From: Temnopleurus reevesii
Lineage: Eukaryota; Echinodermata; Echinoidea; Temnopleuroida; Temnopleuridae
DNA: 12,650 nt
Assembly (NCBI GenBank): GCA_036244855.1
Contig: BQKZ01009574.1
Coordinates: 1-12,650, forward strand
Direction of reading: 5' to 3'
This document shows positions 1-9,784 of the stretch, piece by piece (the stretch's first letter is position 1; every line of letters begins with the position of its first letter). The position numbers were made by a program, and so were the translations under genes. Below the pieces are notes generated by a model. The model searched no databases. It saw only the letters and a program-made list of their open reading frames with translations, and had not been told where the DNA came from.

Positions 1-114
1 ATGTCTCATTATTCAGCATATCAAATGAGAAAAGTTCCAAACATTATCATTAGAAGACTTATGTATATTTGCTCTCACTTTCATATTCAATAGAATTCCT
101 TCTGTTTCACTTAC

Positions 115-171
115 CTGTTCCTTTTCCCCACCTGGGCTCGACATCAGTTTAGGCCTTGGTTTATCAGATAA
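115..171 (-). CDS. ATPAF1: ATPAF1 exon 3 (internal coding exon)
   Basis: A 57-nt exon on the minus strand, read from 171 down to 115. It is bounded by a strong acceptor (polypyrimidine run then CTTTTCAG, RC of 172-179) and a perfect donor CAG|GTAAGT (RC of 109-117). It encodes 19 whole codons beginning LSDKPRPKL and ending GGEKEQ with no stop. It starts and ends in phase 0, which fits the phase-0 end of the exon at 1089-1179. The segment is polar, Lys/Glu/Pro/Ser-rich, and looks like a poorly conserved linker between the N-terminal FYDxYxDKI helix of Atp11-family proteins and the folded domain, which must be encoded beyond the left edge of the window. Identity comes from linkage to exons 1 and 2, not from this exon alone. 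RNA-seq joining 115 to the next exon would settle it. Confidence 0.78.
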
Positions 172-1088
172 CTGAAAAGATAAAAAAATGACGACAAAGT
201 TTTAGAGTAAACATCGCAGTGTCACACAATTTGGCTATTTTGGTAAAGCAACCTAAGGGATGTTTTAAACATGAATATGGCCAGAATAATCTTTAAATGA
301 TAAAACATGGGGGATCCGTTCTGAATGATTACTTTCAGCATCAGATTTTGATAAACCAAAAAACAAATATACAAAAGGCTTAAAGATTTAAAGATAAACA
401 TTTTAGGTTGGCTGGTAGGCTTTCTTCTGGCTCTAACAAAGAGTGTATCTTATTTTCAATTATTCTACTTTTTATCATTCTACTATCCTTATTCAATTGT
501 ACTTCAGAAATGATATATTATGCTGCAACCAATTTAATGCACCTCCTCACTATAGTCACATATCGAACAACCCATTTTCAACAAAGAGTTTCAATACTTT
601 CTTTCCACAGCTTAAGATTTAATGGCTTAGGTGCTACAAAAATTGTTTTCACTACTTGCCCAATGGGACAACCAAATTTATAAATCACTTGCCCAAACAA
701 AGTTTTTATCGCCCAAAATTGATGGCCAATACAAATTTGCATATAGAGAAAAACGAGTATAAAATTGTATTAGGCAAGTGACAATTTCATTTACTTGCCC
801 GACAGCTTACTTTTGTTGCCCAGGGCATGCGGGCAAGTGGGTTTGTAGCGCCCTGGCTTAAATCATCTGAACTACAGGCAACTCTGCCCAAGTCAAATCT
901 CTTGGGACCACAGCAAAATTGTTTGACTAAGAAGATGTAAAAAACACAAATTTGTTTTGATTTGGTCCAAAAAGTTTCATTGACTCAAGCAATTATATGA
1001 CTTCAACAAGTTCAACTGAGGAAGAATTGACTGTATTTATATATCTCTAGCAAATGTTTGAATTATCTTAGAGGATGTATATACTCAC
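172..1088 (-). other. ATPAF1: ATPAF1 intron 2
   Basis: Non-coding AT-rich stretch of 917 bp between exons 2 and 3 of the minus-strand gene. It begins with donor ACA|GTGAGT (RC of 1083-1091) and ends with acceptor CTTTTCAG. The only structure I can support inside it is the small inverted-repeat element at about 630-853. The open frame at 408-683 is AT-rich, Leu/Ile/Phe-dominated and has no recognisable domain, so I do not call it a gene. Confidence 0.75.
630..853. mobile_element. small hAT-like non-autonomous element (MITE)
   Basis: The left end reads GGTGCTACAAA...ACTTGCCC (631-661). The right end is its imperfect reverse complement, GGGCAAGTGGGTTTGTAGCGCCC (831-853). Both ends are flanked by the 7-bp direct repeat TGGCTTA (623-629 and 854-860), with an eighth base that differs (G versus A). 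The body contains further scattered ACTTGCCC/GGGCAAGT units. Terminal inverted repeats of the kind CAGGGCGCTACAAA with 7-8 bp target duplications are typical of hAT elements; superfamily assignment is inference. It has no coding capacity. It lies within intron 2 of the minus-strand host gene, so it is spliced out. Confidence 0.55.
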
Positions 1089-1179
1089 TGTTGCTGTCTG
1101 TTCTTGAGCAACATCTGAATTTTTGTTTCTGGAATCCTTCATCATGTGAAGACGTGATTGGTATTCTTCTGGATTAGAA
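1089..1179 (-). CDS. ATPAF1: ATPAF1 exon 2 (internal coding exon)
   Basis: A 91-nt minus-strand exon, read from 1179 to 1089. The acceptor is a pyrimidine-rich stretch ending TTATACCACAG (RC of 1180-1190) and the donor is ACA|GTGAGT. The first base completes a codon split by intron 1 (phase 2). The following 30 codons begin SNPEEYQSRLHMMKDSRNKN and end with phase 0. SNPEEYQSRL matches the SDPAAFESRL stretch that I recall directly following the FYDRYRDKI motif of vertebrate ATPAF1. Joining to exon 1 through its terminal AG makes AG+T = Ser and gives a gap-free alignment over 17 residues. The remainder (Lys/Gln/Ser-rich) is a probable linker. It is separated from exon 1 by roughly 11 kb of repeats, so gene finders could easily miss it. 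Confidence 0.85.
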
Positions 1180-1771
1180 CTGTGGTATAAACAGGTAAAT
1201 GAGAAGATTTACATTTGTCCTTCTCTATTAACAACTTATAGGGGAATTAACCCCCAGACATTAGAGGCGGGGCGACATGATGTTCAGAGGGCGTGGCCTG
1301 GGCGCGGCAATTTTTTTATTCCAAAGATTGAGGAACAGAAAAATCACGGCATTTTTAACCTGGAAAAGCAAGCAGCAGCTTGGCAATCGCATGCGTATGC
1401 GTTTTGCACATTTTTAGATAAATCAAAGCTGACGAGGAGAGGAATCAAAGTTACACGCGACAAGAACATGGATCAGATATTCGTATGAACTGTTCCGAGT
1501 GTCTGAGCTTGGCAAGGTGCGTAAGTAAGGAAATGTTCAAATATCGCTATTGCCAATACGCAACACGCCGTCCGTTCGCGCTCGCAACCGGAAGTCATGC
1601 CGATCATGACGGACTGAGTTTAGCATGCTGCCAGTGGATGTACTTGTACATGTACTTATGGGTTTCCTTCCTCCGGTACACGGTGATCGACGGCGAGCCG
1701 CAGGGTAGTCAGCAGGTGGGTTTATCTCTGTGTCTGTTCCAGGCATTGTTGTCGAAGAAGGTGAATTTTCA
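1180..1771. other. intronic stretch without a supported gene
   Basis: Position 1232 onward shows GC-rich bases with runs such as GGGGAATTAACCCCC, then mixed sequence. Open frames at 1485-1865 (plus) and 1537-1746 (minus) have no recognisable domains. The lower part may be the 3' UTR of the minus-strand LINE remnant whose stop codon lies at 1772-1774. A weak similarity between 1237-1275 and the reverse complement of about 2205-2245 (both with ATTAGAGG next to G runs) could mark element ends, but it is imperfect. Confidence 0.4.
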
Positions 1772-2071
1772 TTATATCATCTCAAGCAGTGGCAGGTCAG
1801 AGAGGAGGAAAAGAAGGATGGTAGATAGGGTGATGGGAGAAGGACAGAGGTCTTTGAGGATGTAGGCAGGCAGATCGAGGTTGTTAGCACAGGAGATAAG
1901 ATGAAGGCGCTGTTCTAAAAAGATTGGACAGGTGGCAAGGAAGCGGATTACATCTTCGTTCTCTAGGGTGCAGAGTTTGCATCAAGGGCTGGAGAAGCTG
2001 TGTAGACGTAAACGTGGACGGTTGGTAGGTTTGAACGGGTTGCACTGCTGCGTCTGCGGGGCTTCTGTCTG
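1772..2071 (-). pseudogene. non-LTR retrotransposon ORF2 C-terminal remnant
   Basis: On the minus strand, from about 2071 to 1772, one frame encodes QTNR-like sequence (TNRPRLRLHSFSSP), a TGA at 1984-1982, then CKLCTLENEDVIRFLATCP and a hydrophobic Leu-rich tail ending at TAA (1774-1772). The C-X2-C-X8-9-(H)-X4-C pattern, with a preceding TNR.R. motif, is the usual C-terminal zinc-finger-like region of ORF2 in several LINE clades, in the form CxLC..E.ED..HFL..CP. Here the expected His is Arg (DVIRFL), which together with the TGA indicates decay. There is no start; the reverse transcriptase is not present upstream, so this is a 5'-truncated copy. The clade is not resolved. It is in the same orientation as the host gene. 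Confidence 0.55.
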
Positions 2072-3105
2072 TATTTATATCTACGTGCGTGCATAAGGCC
2101 CCGGATGCTTCTGACTGGCCGTCTCCGCTATAAAGAGCTCTTATGGGCATTTATCGCCACTGGGCTCCCAACAGGAGAGCCTAGGACCCCTCGTTTACAC
2201 GAACAGGCCCCGGCACAACCCCTCTAATTTACCCCCAATAGTGGAAAAGTTAGAGCTGCAGATCTAAAGAAAAATGACCTAGCCGCCCCGTATGAACAAA
2301 GTTTACCATAGGCCATATATCAAGCACCCATTGATTACTGATAGTTTCATCAGGTCGGCCAGGGGCAATCCCCGCAAATGTGCCACTATCTCTCCCACCT
2401 CCCCAAGTAACGCTGGAGAGTTTACCCGCGCCCCTGGAAGGGGGCAGAAATGAGGGGAGTCAGTTTCAAGCAGAATCCTGTCTGCCGGGACTGCCCGAAA
2501 CCCTTGGGCTTGGGATGGGTTGAAGGACTGGGCTAGGCCTGTAAACCCACAGTAGCAGTGCGGTTACACACAGACCCAATTCCTCACCAGTGCTTCCCCG
2601 CCCTGTAAGCAATGTAAGTGGATGAGCTGGTCGAGGGGAACCCCTTGCTTGTGCCAAAGGCGTCAGAATCAACGATGGACAATTCTGTCCTCTCCATAAC
2701 CCCCTAGCCCCCAACTTCAGAACGTTGATTACAAGTCGCTCCTGCTCGGGCCAGTGGATCTGGTGAGAAATTGAGCCCAAGCTCGCACACAGCAGTGACG
2801 TGGGGGCTGTTTAATAGCTGCCCCAATCATCCAAGATCGTCTTGGGGTTAGCTGATTGCGTGCTTGGGGTGTATTCCTACAGCAATTTTCTAATCCCTGC
2901 TATCCGGCTTCTGCCCCAACTAGGTGACCTAAAAAGTCTGGACACCTGAAAAAGCGGGGTCACAAAAGTTCATTACACTTTCGACTTAGTGAATTTGGGT
3001 GCGTAGTGCAAACGCTGGATGGGCGAGGCTGGTCAAGCAACACATGCACCTGTCTGGGTGAAAGGGGTGAAAGTGCCTGTCAAACCCAGATAGCGGCGGG
3101 TGGGG

Positions 3106-3255
3106 GACGGCTCGCAAACCTAAATGGGGTGGCGGCGCCAGGGATTTGGTTCGGGGTGGGTTTGCCAGGGGGGGACAGCTGACGGCCCACAGACCTAATT
3201 TGGGTGGGAGCGCCAGGGATTCAGTTTGGGGTGGGTCTACCCGAGGCGGACAGGG
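3106..3255. repeat. 75-bp tandem duplication
   Basis: Two adjacent diverged copies, 3106-3180 and 3181-3255. Anchors recur exactly 75 bp apart: GACGGC at 3106 and 3181, and CGCCAGGGAT at 3136 and 3211. Other shared blocks are AGACCTAA/AAACCTAA and GGGGTGGGT. A third, strongly degraded copy may follow up to about 3310. The translation of the plus frame is Gly-rich only because of the G runs. Confidence 0.65.
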
Positions 3256-3274
3256 TGGAGGTATGCTGGTTCTC

Positions 3275-3304
3275 GGGGCGTGGGGTGGGACTACCTGGGT
3301 GGGG
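3275..3304 (+). other. G-quadruplex motif
   Basis: Four or more G runs on the plus strand (GGGG, GGGG, GGG, GGG, GGGG) separated by loops of 3, 1, 7 and 1 bases satisfy the usual G3+N1-7 pattern. A second qualifying run lies at 3153-3174. The plus strand is the template for the host gene, so the RNA would be C-rich here. Confidence 0.6.
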
Positions 3305-3344
3305 AGGAATAAAAGGGGTGCGTTAACTTGATGGGGTACAATCC

Positions 3345-4200
3345 TTGACGACTCCCCTTTCCTCTTGCCTCACCCTTCCCCTTTCCCTTCACCGGCTGCT
3401 TGGCCCTACCCTTGGGTCTCGGTTGGTTTCTCACGCTCTCTTATCCCTTCGGAATTGGTTGCCCCTCATCCTTCGCAGTTTTCTCATCCAGATCCTCCTT
3501 GCCGATGTGCCTGGCGGGGGCATGGGTCCCATCGTCGCCAGAACCGGGTCGTACAGACGTCTTGCGCTGCCCGAGGTGAGCGGTCCTCCTGCGTTGAAGG
3601 CCGCTGCCTCTATTTCCTCATCCAGCGCCCGAATAATTTTTCTTGACCTGAAGTTGAAGGCCGATTTGAGCCTGTTTGACCAATCAAACGCAGTGGTGGG
3701 AATATCCTAATGCTCTGTTTTTACTACGGTGGAAACTAGGGACATTGAAGTAAGGTAAATCTTGTGTGCTATCATAAAATAGAATTAAACTTTGTTTAGT
3801 AACATCATACTGTTAAGCACAGATCACGGCCAGGTGCAAGCGTGTGCAGCATGAATTGTTTACATTGACATAGCTGAGTGTACTCACATCACGATTGCCG
3901 GGGCGAGTGGTACAGGTACGTTAATTAACTAGTATCAGTATATCTGTATCGATCAGAAAAATACTAAATAGAAATGTAACTGCATTATGTTCTATGGTAA
4001 CTCCACTGACTTGTATTTTGTTGCATTTTGTATACTTTGGAGCAAATAATATATATGCGTAATTGCAGTAATTCTGTTTGTGACAACGTTCATTGGTTTA
4101 AATATACTCGCAAGTCAAAGCCATTTATTCTGTTCTGCGAACGCAATATCCAATGAGTTTCAGAGAACCAATAGACAATGGCTTCGGCTTAATGGATTCT
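3345..4200. other. intronic stretch, GC-rich then AT-rich, no supported gene
   Basis: At 3345-3480 the plus strand is pyrimidine-rich (CCTTTCCTC-like). The frame at 3345-3710 gives a Ser/Leu-rich protein with no motif I recognise. Composition changes to AT-rich near 3700. Three CCAAT-type motifs cluster between 4090 and 4175 (ATTGG at 4092, CCAAT at 4150 and 4169), and a short inverted repeat GGCTTCG/CGAAGCC brackets about 4180-4220. These could belong to the 5' end of the following retrotransposon, but the element boundary is not visible. Confidence 0.35.
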
Positions 4201-4637
4201 CCCCCTCATAGGCAGCGGCGAAGCCGTCAAACATAAGTTTTTATGTTGTTTTAAATTCTCGACACAATAAGCTTATCTGTTTTGTCTATGGATTTCGACC
4301 TCCTACGAGGGAACGTTAGATCCAACGACCTTTCACGGTTCTGAGCGCCCGAACTCCCCGAGGGAATTTTGGCGGGAAATTTGAATTTGTGGAGTGGCTT
4401 CGTGGCCACATCGTTACCATTCTACATATCATTCAACGATACAAATTTGCGGATTACTAAACGAAAGGCGCCTTTAAAGTCAAGTTTTGGGGGAACAGGC
4501 AAAGGCCTAAGTGTCCTTGAGTTTCTTTTGTGGTGATTTAACTCATTTTCATCTCACTTTTCACTACTAATTTAACCAGCACGACTAAGGTAAGATTTTC
4601 AATTAATATATTATGCGCTAGGCGTTTTTTTTTAAAC

Positions 4638-6030
4638 ATGGCTTCCTTTTCTTCCATTTCATCGGGAGAAGAGGAATATATTAAAGCCGCTGCCGAGAAG
4701 TATGAAAATGCAGAAGGTATGGAAGGTGTCTACTCCTCGGTCGGAAACATCCACCATAAAGATAGAGATGGCGGGAATACTTTCATGGAATACAGTAGTA
4801 CGTAAGAAAAAGAGACCTAGAAATAGAAGCAACAGTGATGGAGTGCTAATTGAAAAGGAGAACAAAATACCAAAGTTTTCCCGATCTACTATGAAAGTGG
4901 TTTTTGTGGGATTGAAAAACAAAAATGTATGTAGGGCCAACCCAGTGAAGGTTGTCAAACAAATTCATGAGCTGGTCGGAAAAGTTGGTAACATTACAAA
5001 GGAAAGAAATACGATGGTTGTGCAATGCGAAAATGAAACTCAGTTAACAAATTTATTACAGTTGACGGAACTATGTGGTGTTGAGGTCAAATCCAAAAGG
5101 TTTGATGGAATTTCACCCGGATTAACAAAGAAGGGCATGATTCACAAAGTCGACACTCAGATCACAAATGAGGAAATCAAAGATTTTTTGAAAGAACAAA
5201 ATGTTTTCAGAGCAATAAGATTCTTGAAAAAGAAAGATGGTGTATGGGAACCAACCCCTTCCGTACTGTTAACTTTCAAAGGTAATTCACCACAAACTGT
5301 GAATTTCCTATATGAGGTTAGAGATGTTGATGAATATAGCCCCCCTCCACCACGATGCTACAAATGTCAATCCTTCGGACATATTATAGCACATTGTAAA
5401 GGAAAAATAAGATATGTCAGGTGTGGAGGGGAGCATGCTTTTGATGAATGTCCAAATAAGGAAAGTCCCACATGTCTTCGATGCGGTGAGAAACATTCTG
5501 CTGCATTCCAAGGGTGCAAATTTTTTAAAGAAGCTAGAAGCATCCAGAAACTCAAATTGGAAGAAAATATCTCTTATGCTCAAGCTGCTAAAGCCCATCG
5601 CTCACAGACACAGAAAAAAGACAATATAATATCTGACGATAATAATTTCTCTACAAATGCTCCTAATGAAAATTTAGACTCTATTCCAACTTCCAATCCT
5701 ACGTCCAACATTGCCACACCTCGGTTGGTTGAGAGAGAGGATAAGGAGGGAAGTAATAATTCACGCTCGAAGATACCGATACGAGTATAGCAAAGAAAGC
5801 TAGGTTTTACTAGCAGTGGAAACCTGAATATGCCAAATACACTGATAACGTCGCCGAATCTTGAAAATCATACAACTTCAATTGATCTTATTCTGTTCAT
5901 ATTAATCCTTATAAAAAAATTACCCGTGTCACAAGATGATGACGATTTCTTAGAAACAGTAATCAAAGCCAGCAAAGACTTTTTGAAGGTAGACATTACC
6001 ATGGATATGGTAAATAATCGTCTCAAATAA
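4638..6030 (+). pseudogene. retrotransposon ORF1 (gag-like RNA-binding protein), disrupted
   Basis: The likely start is ATG at 4638 in good context (AAACATGG), opening an acidic N-terminus MASFSSISSGEEEYIKAAAE. That frame stops at 4803-4805, while the main body runs in the next frame from 4702, so a 1-nt frameshift lies between about 4702 and 4800. The body holds a basic stretch (KKKRPRNR), an RRM-like region, a PPPP hinge, then three zinc knuckles from residue 219 of the 4702 frame (nt 5356 on): CYKCQSFGHIIAHC, a second one beginning RYVRCGGEH, and CLRCGEKH. In the second knuckle the expected first Cys is Tyr (TAT at 5413). A TAG at 5788-5790 interrupts the frame; the same frame stays open to TAA at 6028-6030 and encodes the probable C-terminus (DDDDFLETVIKASKDFL). 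In the family this protein coats element RNA and aids reverse transcription. Confidence 0.8.
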
Positions 6031-6040
6031 AGCCATTTAA

Positions 6041-9000
6041 GATCTTTTAATCTTACAATGGAATGCTCAAAGCATGCTGGCTCATGGAGCAAACTTTTTA
6101 TCGTCCATAATTGATAATGAACTATTGGGTGAACAACCACATATTATTTGTGTTCAAGAAACGTGGTATAATGATTACAACATTATTTCAATTCCAAATT
6201 ATATATGTATTTGTGAAAATAGACCAGATGGCAGGAGAGGTGGTCTTGCTATATATTTGAAAAATGGAATTAGTTTTCAGGTGATCAATTCTGGCAATAA
6301 AAGTATAGAATTTCAAAGAGTAGACATATCGTGTACAAAAGGTGTAATTTCAGTCTTCAACTATTATAATCCTTGTAAGAAGATTGAATTGGCAGATTTA
6401 AGAAATATGATTAATAACGTTCCTGGAAAAATGTTAATTCTAGGCGATTTTAATAGTCATAACCCTGTGTGGGGAAGCAACAAATTAGACTTGAATGGGA
6501 AAACGTTAGAATCCTTTATAGAAGACAACGATTTAGCCTTGCTTAATGACGGATCGCCCACCAGGTTGGATCCTCATCATGGCTCCTATTCGCATTTAGA
6601 CCTTTCCCTTGTTTCGAAAGATTTAGCTGGGAACATGGAATGGGAAGTATTAGTAAATAACTTTGGGAGTGATCACAATCTTATTAGCATCCATTTTAGA
6701 AATGTTTATAACAAACCCAATGACATCGGGTACACAAATGTCGGTTACAAATGGTCTTTTAGGAATGTAAATTGGGATAGGTATCAAACAGAAATTGATG
6801 AAGCGTTGAAGTTGGAGTTGAATAGTAGCAAGACAGATTTGGATATTCAAGGCCAATATAACACTATTGTTAAAGTGATCAAGAATGCATCCTATAAGTG
6901 CATTAAACGTGCTCAGATTGGAGGCACTAAAAGAAAGAAAGTTAATCCTTGGTGGAATAATGATTGCAAGAAAGCTGTCCAAGAGAGGAACTTTTACAAA
7001 AATAAATTGAAAAGATACTATGACATTGAAGATGTAAAGATATATCTGAGGAAGAAAGCCTTTGCCCAAAAGGTTATAAGGAGAGCTCAATACGAGTACT
7101 GGACTCAATACTGTCGCAGTTTAAATAGATTTACTGATACGGGAAAAGTTTGGGAACAGGTCAAGAGAAAGAGGGACAGTTCAATGAACAACCACCTTTT
7201 TCACAATTTGATCACAAATGAACGTATTATAGAGGATCCTAATGAAAAGGCCAATGTCATGGCCTCCTTTTTTAAATCGGTCGATGACTCATTTACATCG
7301 AATGAATGTATTGATGATGTTGTTTTATCCCCGGATGCTTCCTCGAAAAATGATTGTACCAGCGATGACTTTACTATGAAAGAAATGATGAATGTAATAA
7401 ATAATATGAAAAACTCCTCGCCTGGGAAGGATGATATTTATATAATTATGTTAGAAAAATTGCCTAAGAAGGCAAAGTCATATCTTTTGAACATGTATAA
7501 TGATATTTGGAAGACTTCCCTTTTCCCGCAACAATGGTATGAGGTAATTCAGATACCAATCCTGAAATCGGGAAAAGACCCGAGTCAAGTAAATTCTTAT
7601 CGGCCTATTTCATTGCTTTCATCATTATTCAAAGTGATGGAAAAAATGGTGAAACACCGCCTAACGTGGTTTTTGGAAAAAAATCAACTTTTAAACCCCT
7701 GTCAGTCAGGATTTTGTAAGAACAGAAACGTAAAAGATCATTTAATAAGGCTGGAGACTGATACCCATATATCACTAAAAACGAATAAATATACAGTGGC
7801 TGTTTTTCTAGACCTTGAAAAGGCCTATGATTCATTATGGAAAGGTGGTCTTTTAATAAAGTTGATTGACTTAGGTATCAGAGGTAAAATGCTCCTTTTC
7901 ATGAAATCCTTTTTACTGAAGAGAATCTCTTATGTACGAATTAATAATTATCTCTCTAAAAAATACACGCTGGAAAATGGCATTCCTCAAGGAAGTTCAT
8001 TAAGTCCTCTATTATTTACTCTGATGCTCAATGATCTAAAAATCTCAGAAACAGATGTTAGATTATCATGTTATGCAGACGATATCGCAATTTGGTATTC
8101 AGGTACTGATTTAGAGCAAGTTAGGAAAAAAATGCAAAATGCTTTATAAGAGCTCGAGATCTGGTTCTGGAAATGGAAGCTTAATGTATCTCCTACTAAA
8201 TCTGCCGTTTTGATATTTACAAATAGACAGAAAAAGAATATTGAGTTAAAAATCAAGGGATGTCTTTTGCCAGTACATACTCAATACAAATTCCTTGGTC
8301 TATGGCTAGATTCAAAACTCACTTGGTCTACTCACATAAATCATATTTTGAACAAATGCAAAAAAAAATTAAATCTTTTGCGATGTATTTCGGGCACCCC
8401 ATGGGGCTGTAAACATGAAATTTTGATGATGGTTTACAAAGGGCTCATTCTATCCATTTTAGATTATGGATGTGAAATTTATGATTCGGCGTGTACCTCA
8501 TTGAAAAAGAAACTTGACTCTATCCAATACAGAGCCCTAAAAATCATTACAGGTACAATACATGATGTTTCTCTCAGTGCTTTACAGGCCCTGACAGGAA
8601 TATTGCCATTAAACCATCGAAGAAAAATTTTATGTGAGAAATTCAAAATATATTTATTGTCGAGTAACCTAAATCATCCAACAAGAGAAGTATTAAGGGA
8701 TGAGAAATTTACCAATATATTATGGAAAATAGGAGAGGGTACTTTTAAGACCCGATTGAGTACAGAAAATAGAGTTATGAGTATTGAAAGGAATAAAGAT
8801 CTAATACCGAAAATACCAGAGTGGCGAATAAATAGACCACGAGTGTCCTTAGAACTCCATGAAAAAATATTAAAGAAAGAAATGTCAAACGATGAAATGA
8901 AATTAATCGCTCTTGAAAGTATTTATAAAAAGTGGAAGGGATACCTTCATGTATATACAGATGGATCCAAATTAGAAGACAGTAGAACCGGAGCTGCCTT

Positions 9001-9784
9001 TTATGTTTCCCACTTTGACGTAACAAAAGAATTCCGAACATCAGATATTTGTATTATGAGAGCTGAACTCACAGCTATTTTGATGGCTTTAAACTGGATT
9101 AATACATTAGAAAATTATTGTTCAGTTGCCATTTTCATCGACTCCTCATCGGCATTGCAGTTGATAGATTCATACTTCATTAGATGTGGAATCATGAATG
9201 AAATATTGTGGGTAATAAACAAATTAAGACTAAAAGATATAGATGTAGCTTTTCAGTGGATCCCATCTCACTGTGGCATTTCTGGAAACGAAATCGCAGA
9301 CAAAGCTGCAAAAAAAGGAGCCTTGAAAAAGGACCTAGACATCGATATTTCACGCACTAGAAATGAAGCAAACGCAACTATTTTAAAGGATTTTAAACGA
9401 TTGTGGCAAGTAGAATGGGATAATCCAGAAAATCACGGGAGATTTTTACACTCTATTCATAGAAATATAAATAGAGCACTTCATATCATTGATTTACCTC
9501 GCCGTGAGGACTGCCTAATCCAACAACTAAGAGTCGGGAAGTGCAGATTAAATTTTTATATGTATAAGATTAATCAACACGAAAATGGACTCTGCGAAAG
9601 TTGCGGAGTACATGAAACAATAGAACACTTCTTATTACAATGTAACAAATATGATGTTTATAGATCACAATTAAAAATAAATACAAAATTAAAGAACCTG
9701 AATCTGGAGAATTTGCTGGGCCCAGATCCTTGGATTATCCGCAAAGTGTTAAAATATATAAAAGAAACGAAGCGTTTTGAATAG
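6041..9784 (+). pseudogene. retrotransposon ORF2: endonuclease, reverse transcriptase, RNase H; one internal stop
   Basis: A single frame is open from 6041 to 9784 except for TAA at 8147-8149. Endonuclease: LQWNAQSM (6053 on), VQETW, LILGDFNS and GSDHN carry the catalytic Asn, Glu, Asp/Asn and Asp-His. Reverse transcriptase: YRPISLLSSLFKVMEKM, FLDLEKAYDS (first catalytic Asp), NGIPQGSSLSPLLF, CYADD (8069-8083), then FLGLWLDSKLTW after the stop. RNase H: YTDGSK (Asp 8960), RAELTA (Glu 9065), FIDSSSA (Asp 9140), WIPSHCGISGNEIADKA (His 9269, Asp 9299), all retained. The C-terminal CESCGVHETIEHFLLQC is a CCHC finger. The first in-frame ATG (6074) lies after the catalytic Asn, and TAA at 6038-6040 closes the frame upstream, so the original start is lost or was read by reinitiation. 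Length without the stop is about 1,247 codons, normal for the family. Confidence 0.88.

Larger units (their letters stand above)
2072..3344. other. GC-rich intronic stretch, no gene recognised
   Basis: This block is clearly more GC-rich than its flanks. It has C runs on the plus strand near 2390-2720 and strong G runs from about 3060 to 3310. The open frames seen here (minus 2466-2780, plus 3146-3331) have repetitive or low-information translations that follow the base composition, so I do not call them. The block contains a 75-bp tandem duplication (3106-3255) and a G-quadruplex motif (3275-3304). It may be an old repeat or satellite-like insertion, but I do not recognise the family. Confidence 0.4.

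Noticed and set aside
1537..1746. 69-codon minus-strand frame
   Set aside because: No similarity recognised. It lies downstream of the LINE remnant stop, probably in its 3' UTR.
2800..2960. Possible snRNA-like gene (Sm-like AATTTTCT)
   Set aside because: No match to U1, U2, U4, U5 or U6 core motifs and no promoter element.
3345..3710. 121-codon open frame in a GC-rich stretch
   Set aside because: Leu/Ser-rich translation with no recognisable motif, no splice context and a composition that follows the pyrimidine-rich DNA. Two overlapping frames are open here, which points to low stop density rather than coding.
4588..4640. Donor-like AAG|GTAAGA before ORF1 of the retrotransposon
   Set aside because: There is no convincing acceptor before the ORF1 ATG, and LINE RNA is normally unspliced.
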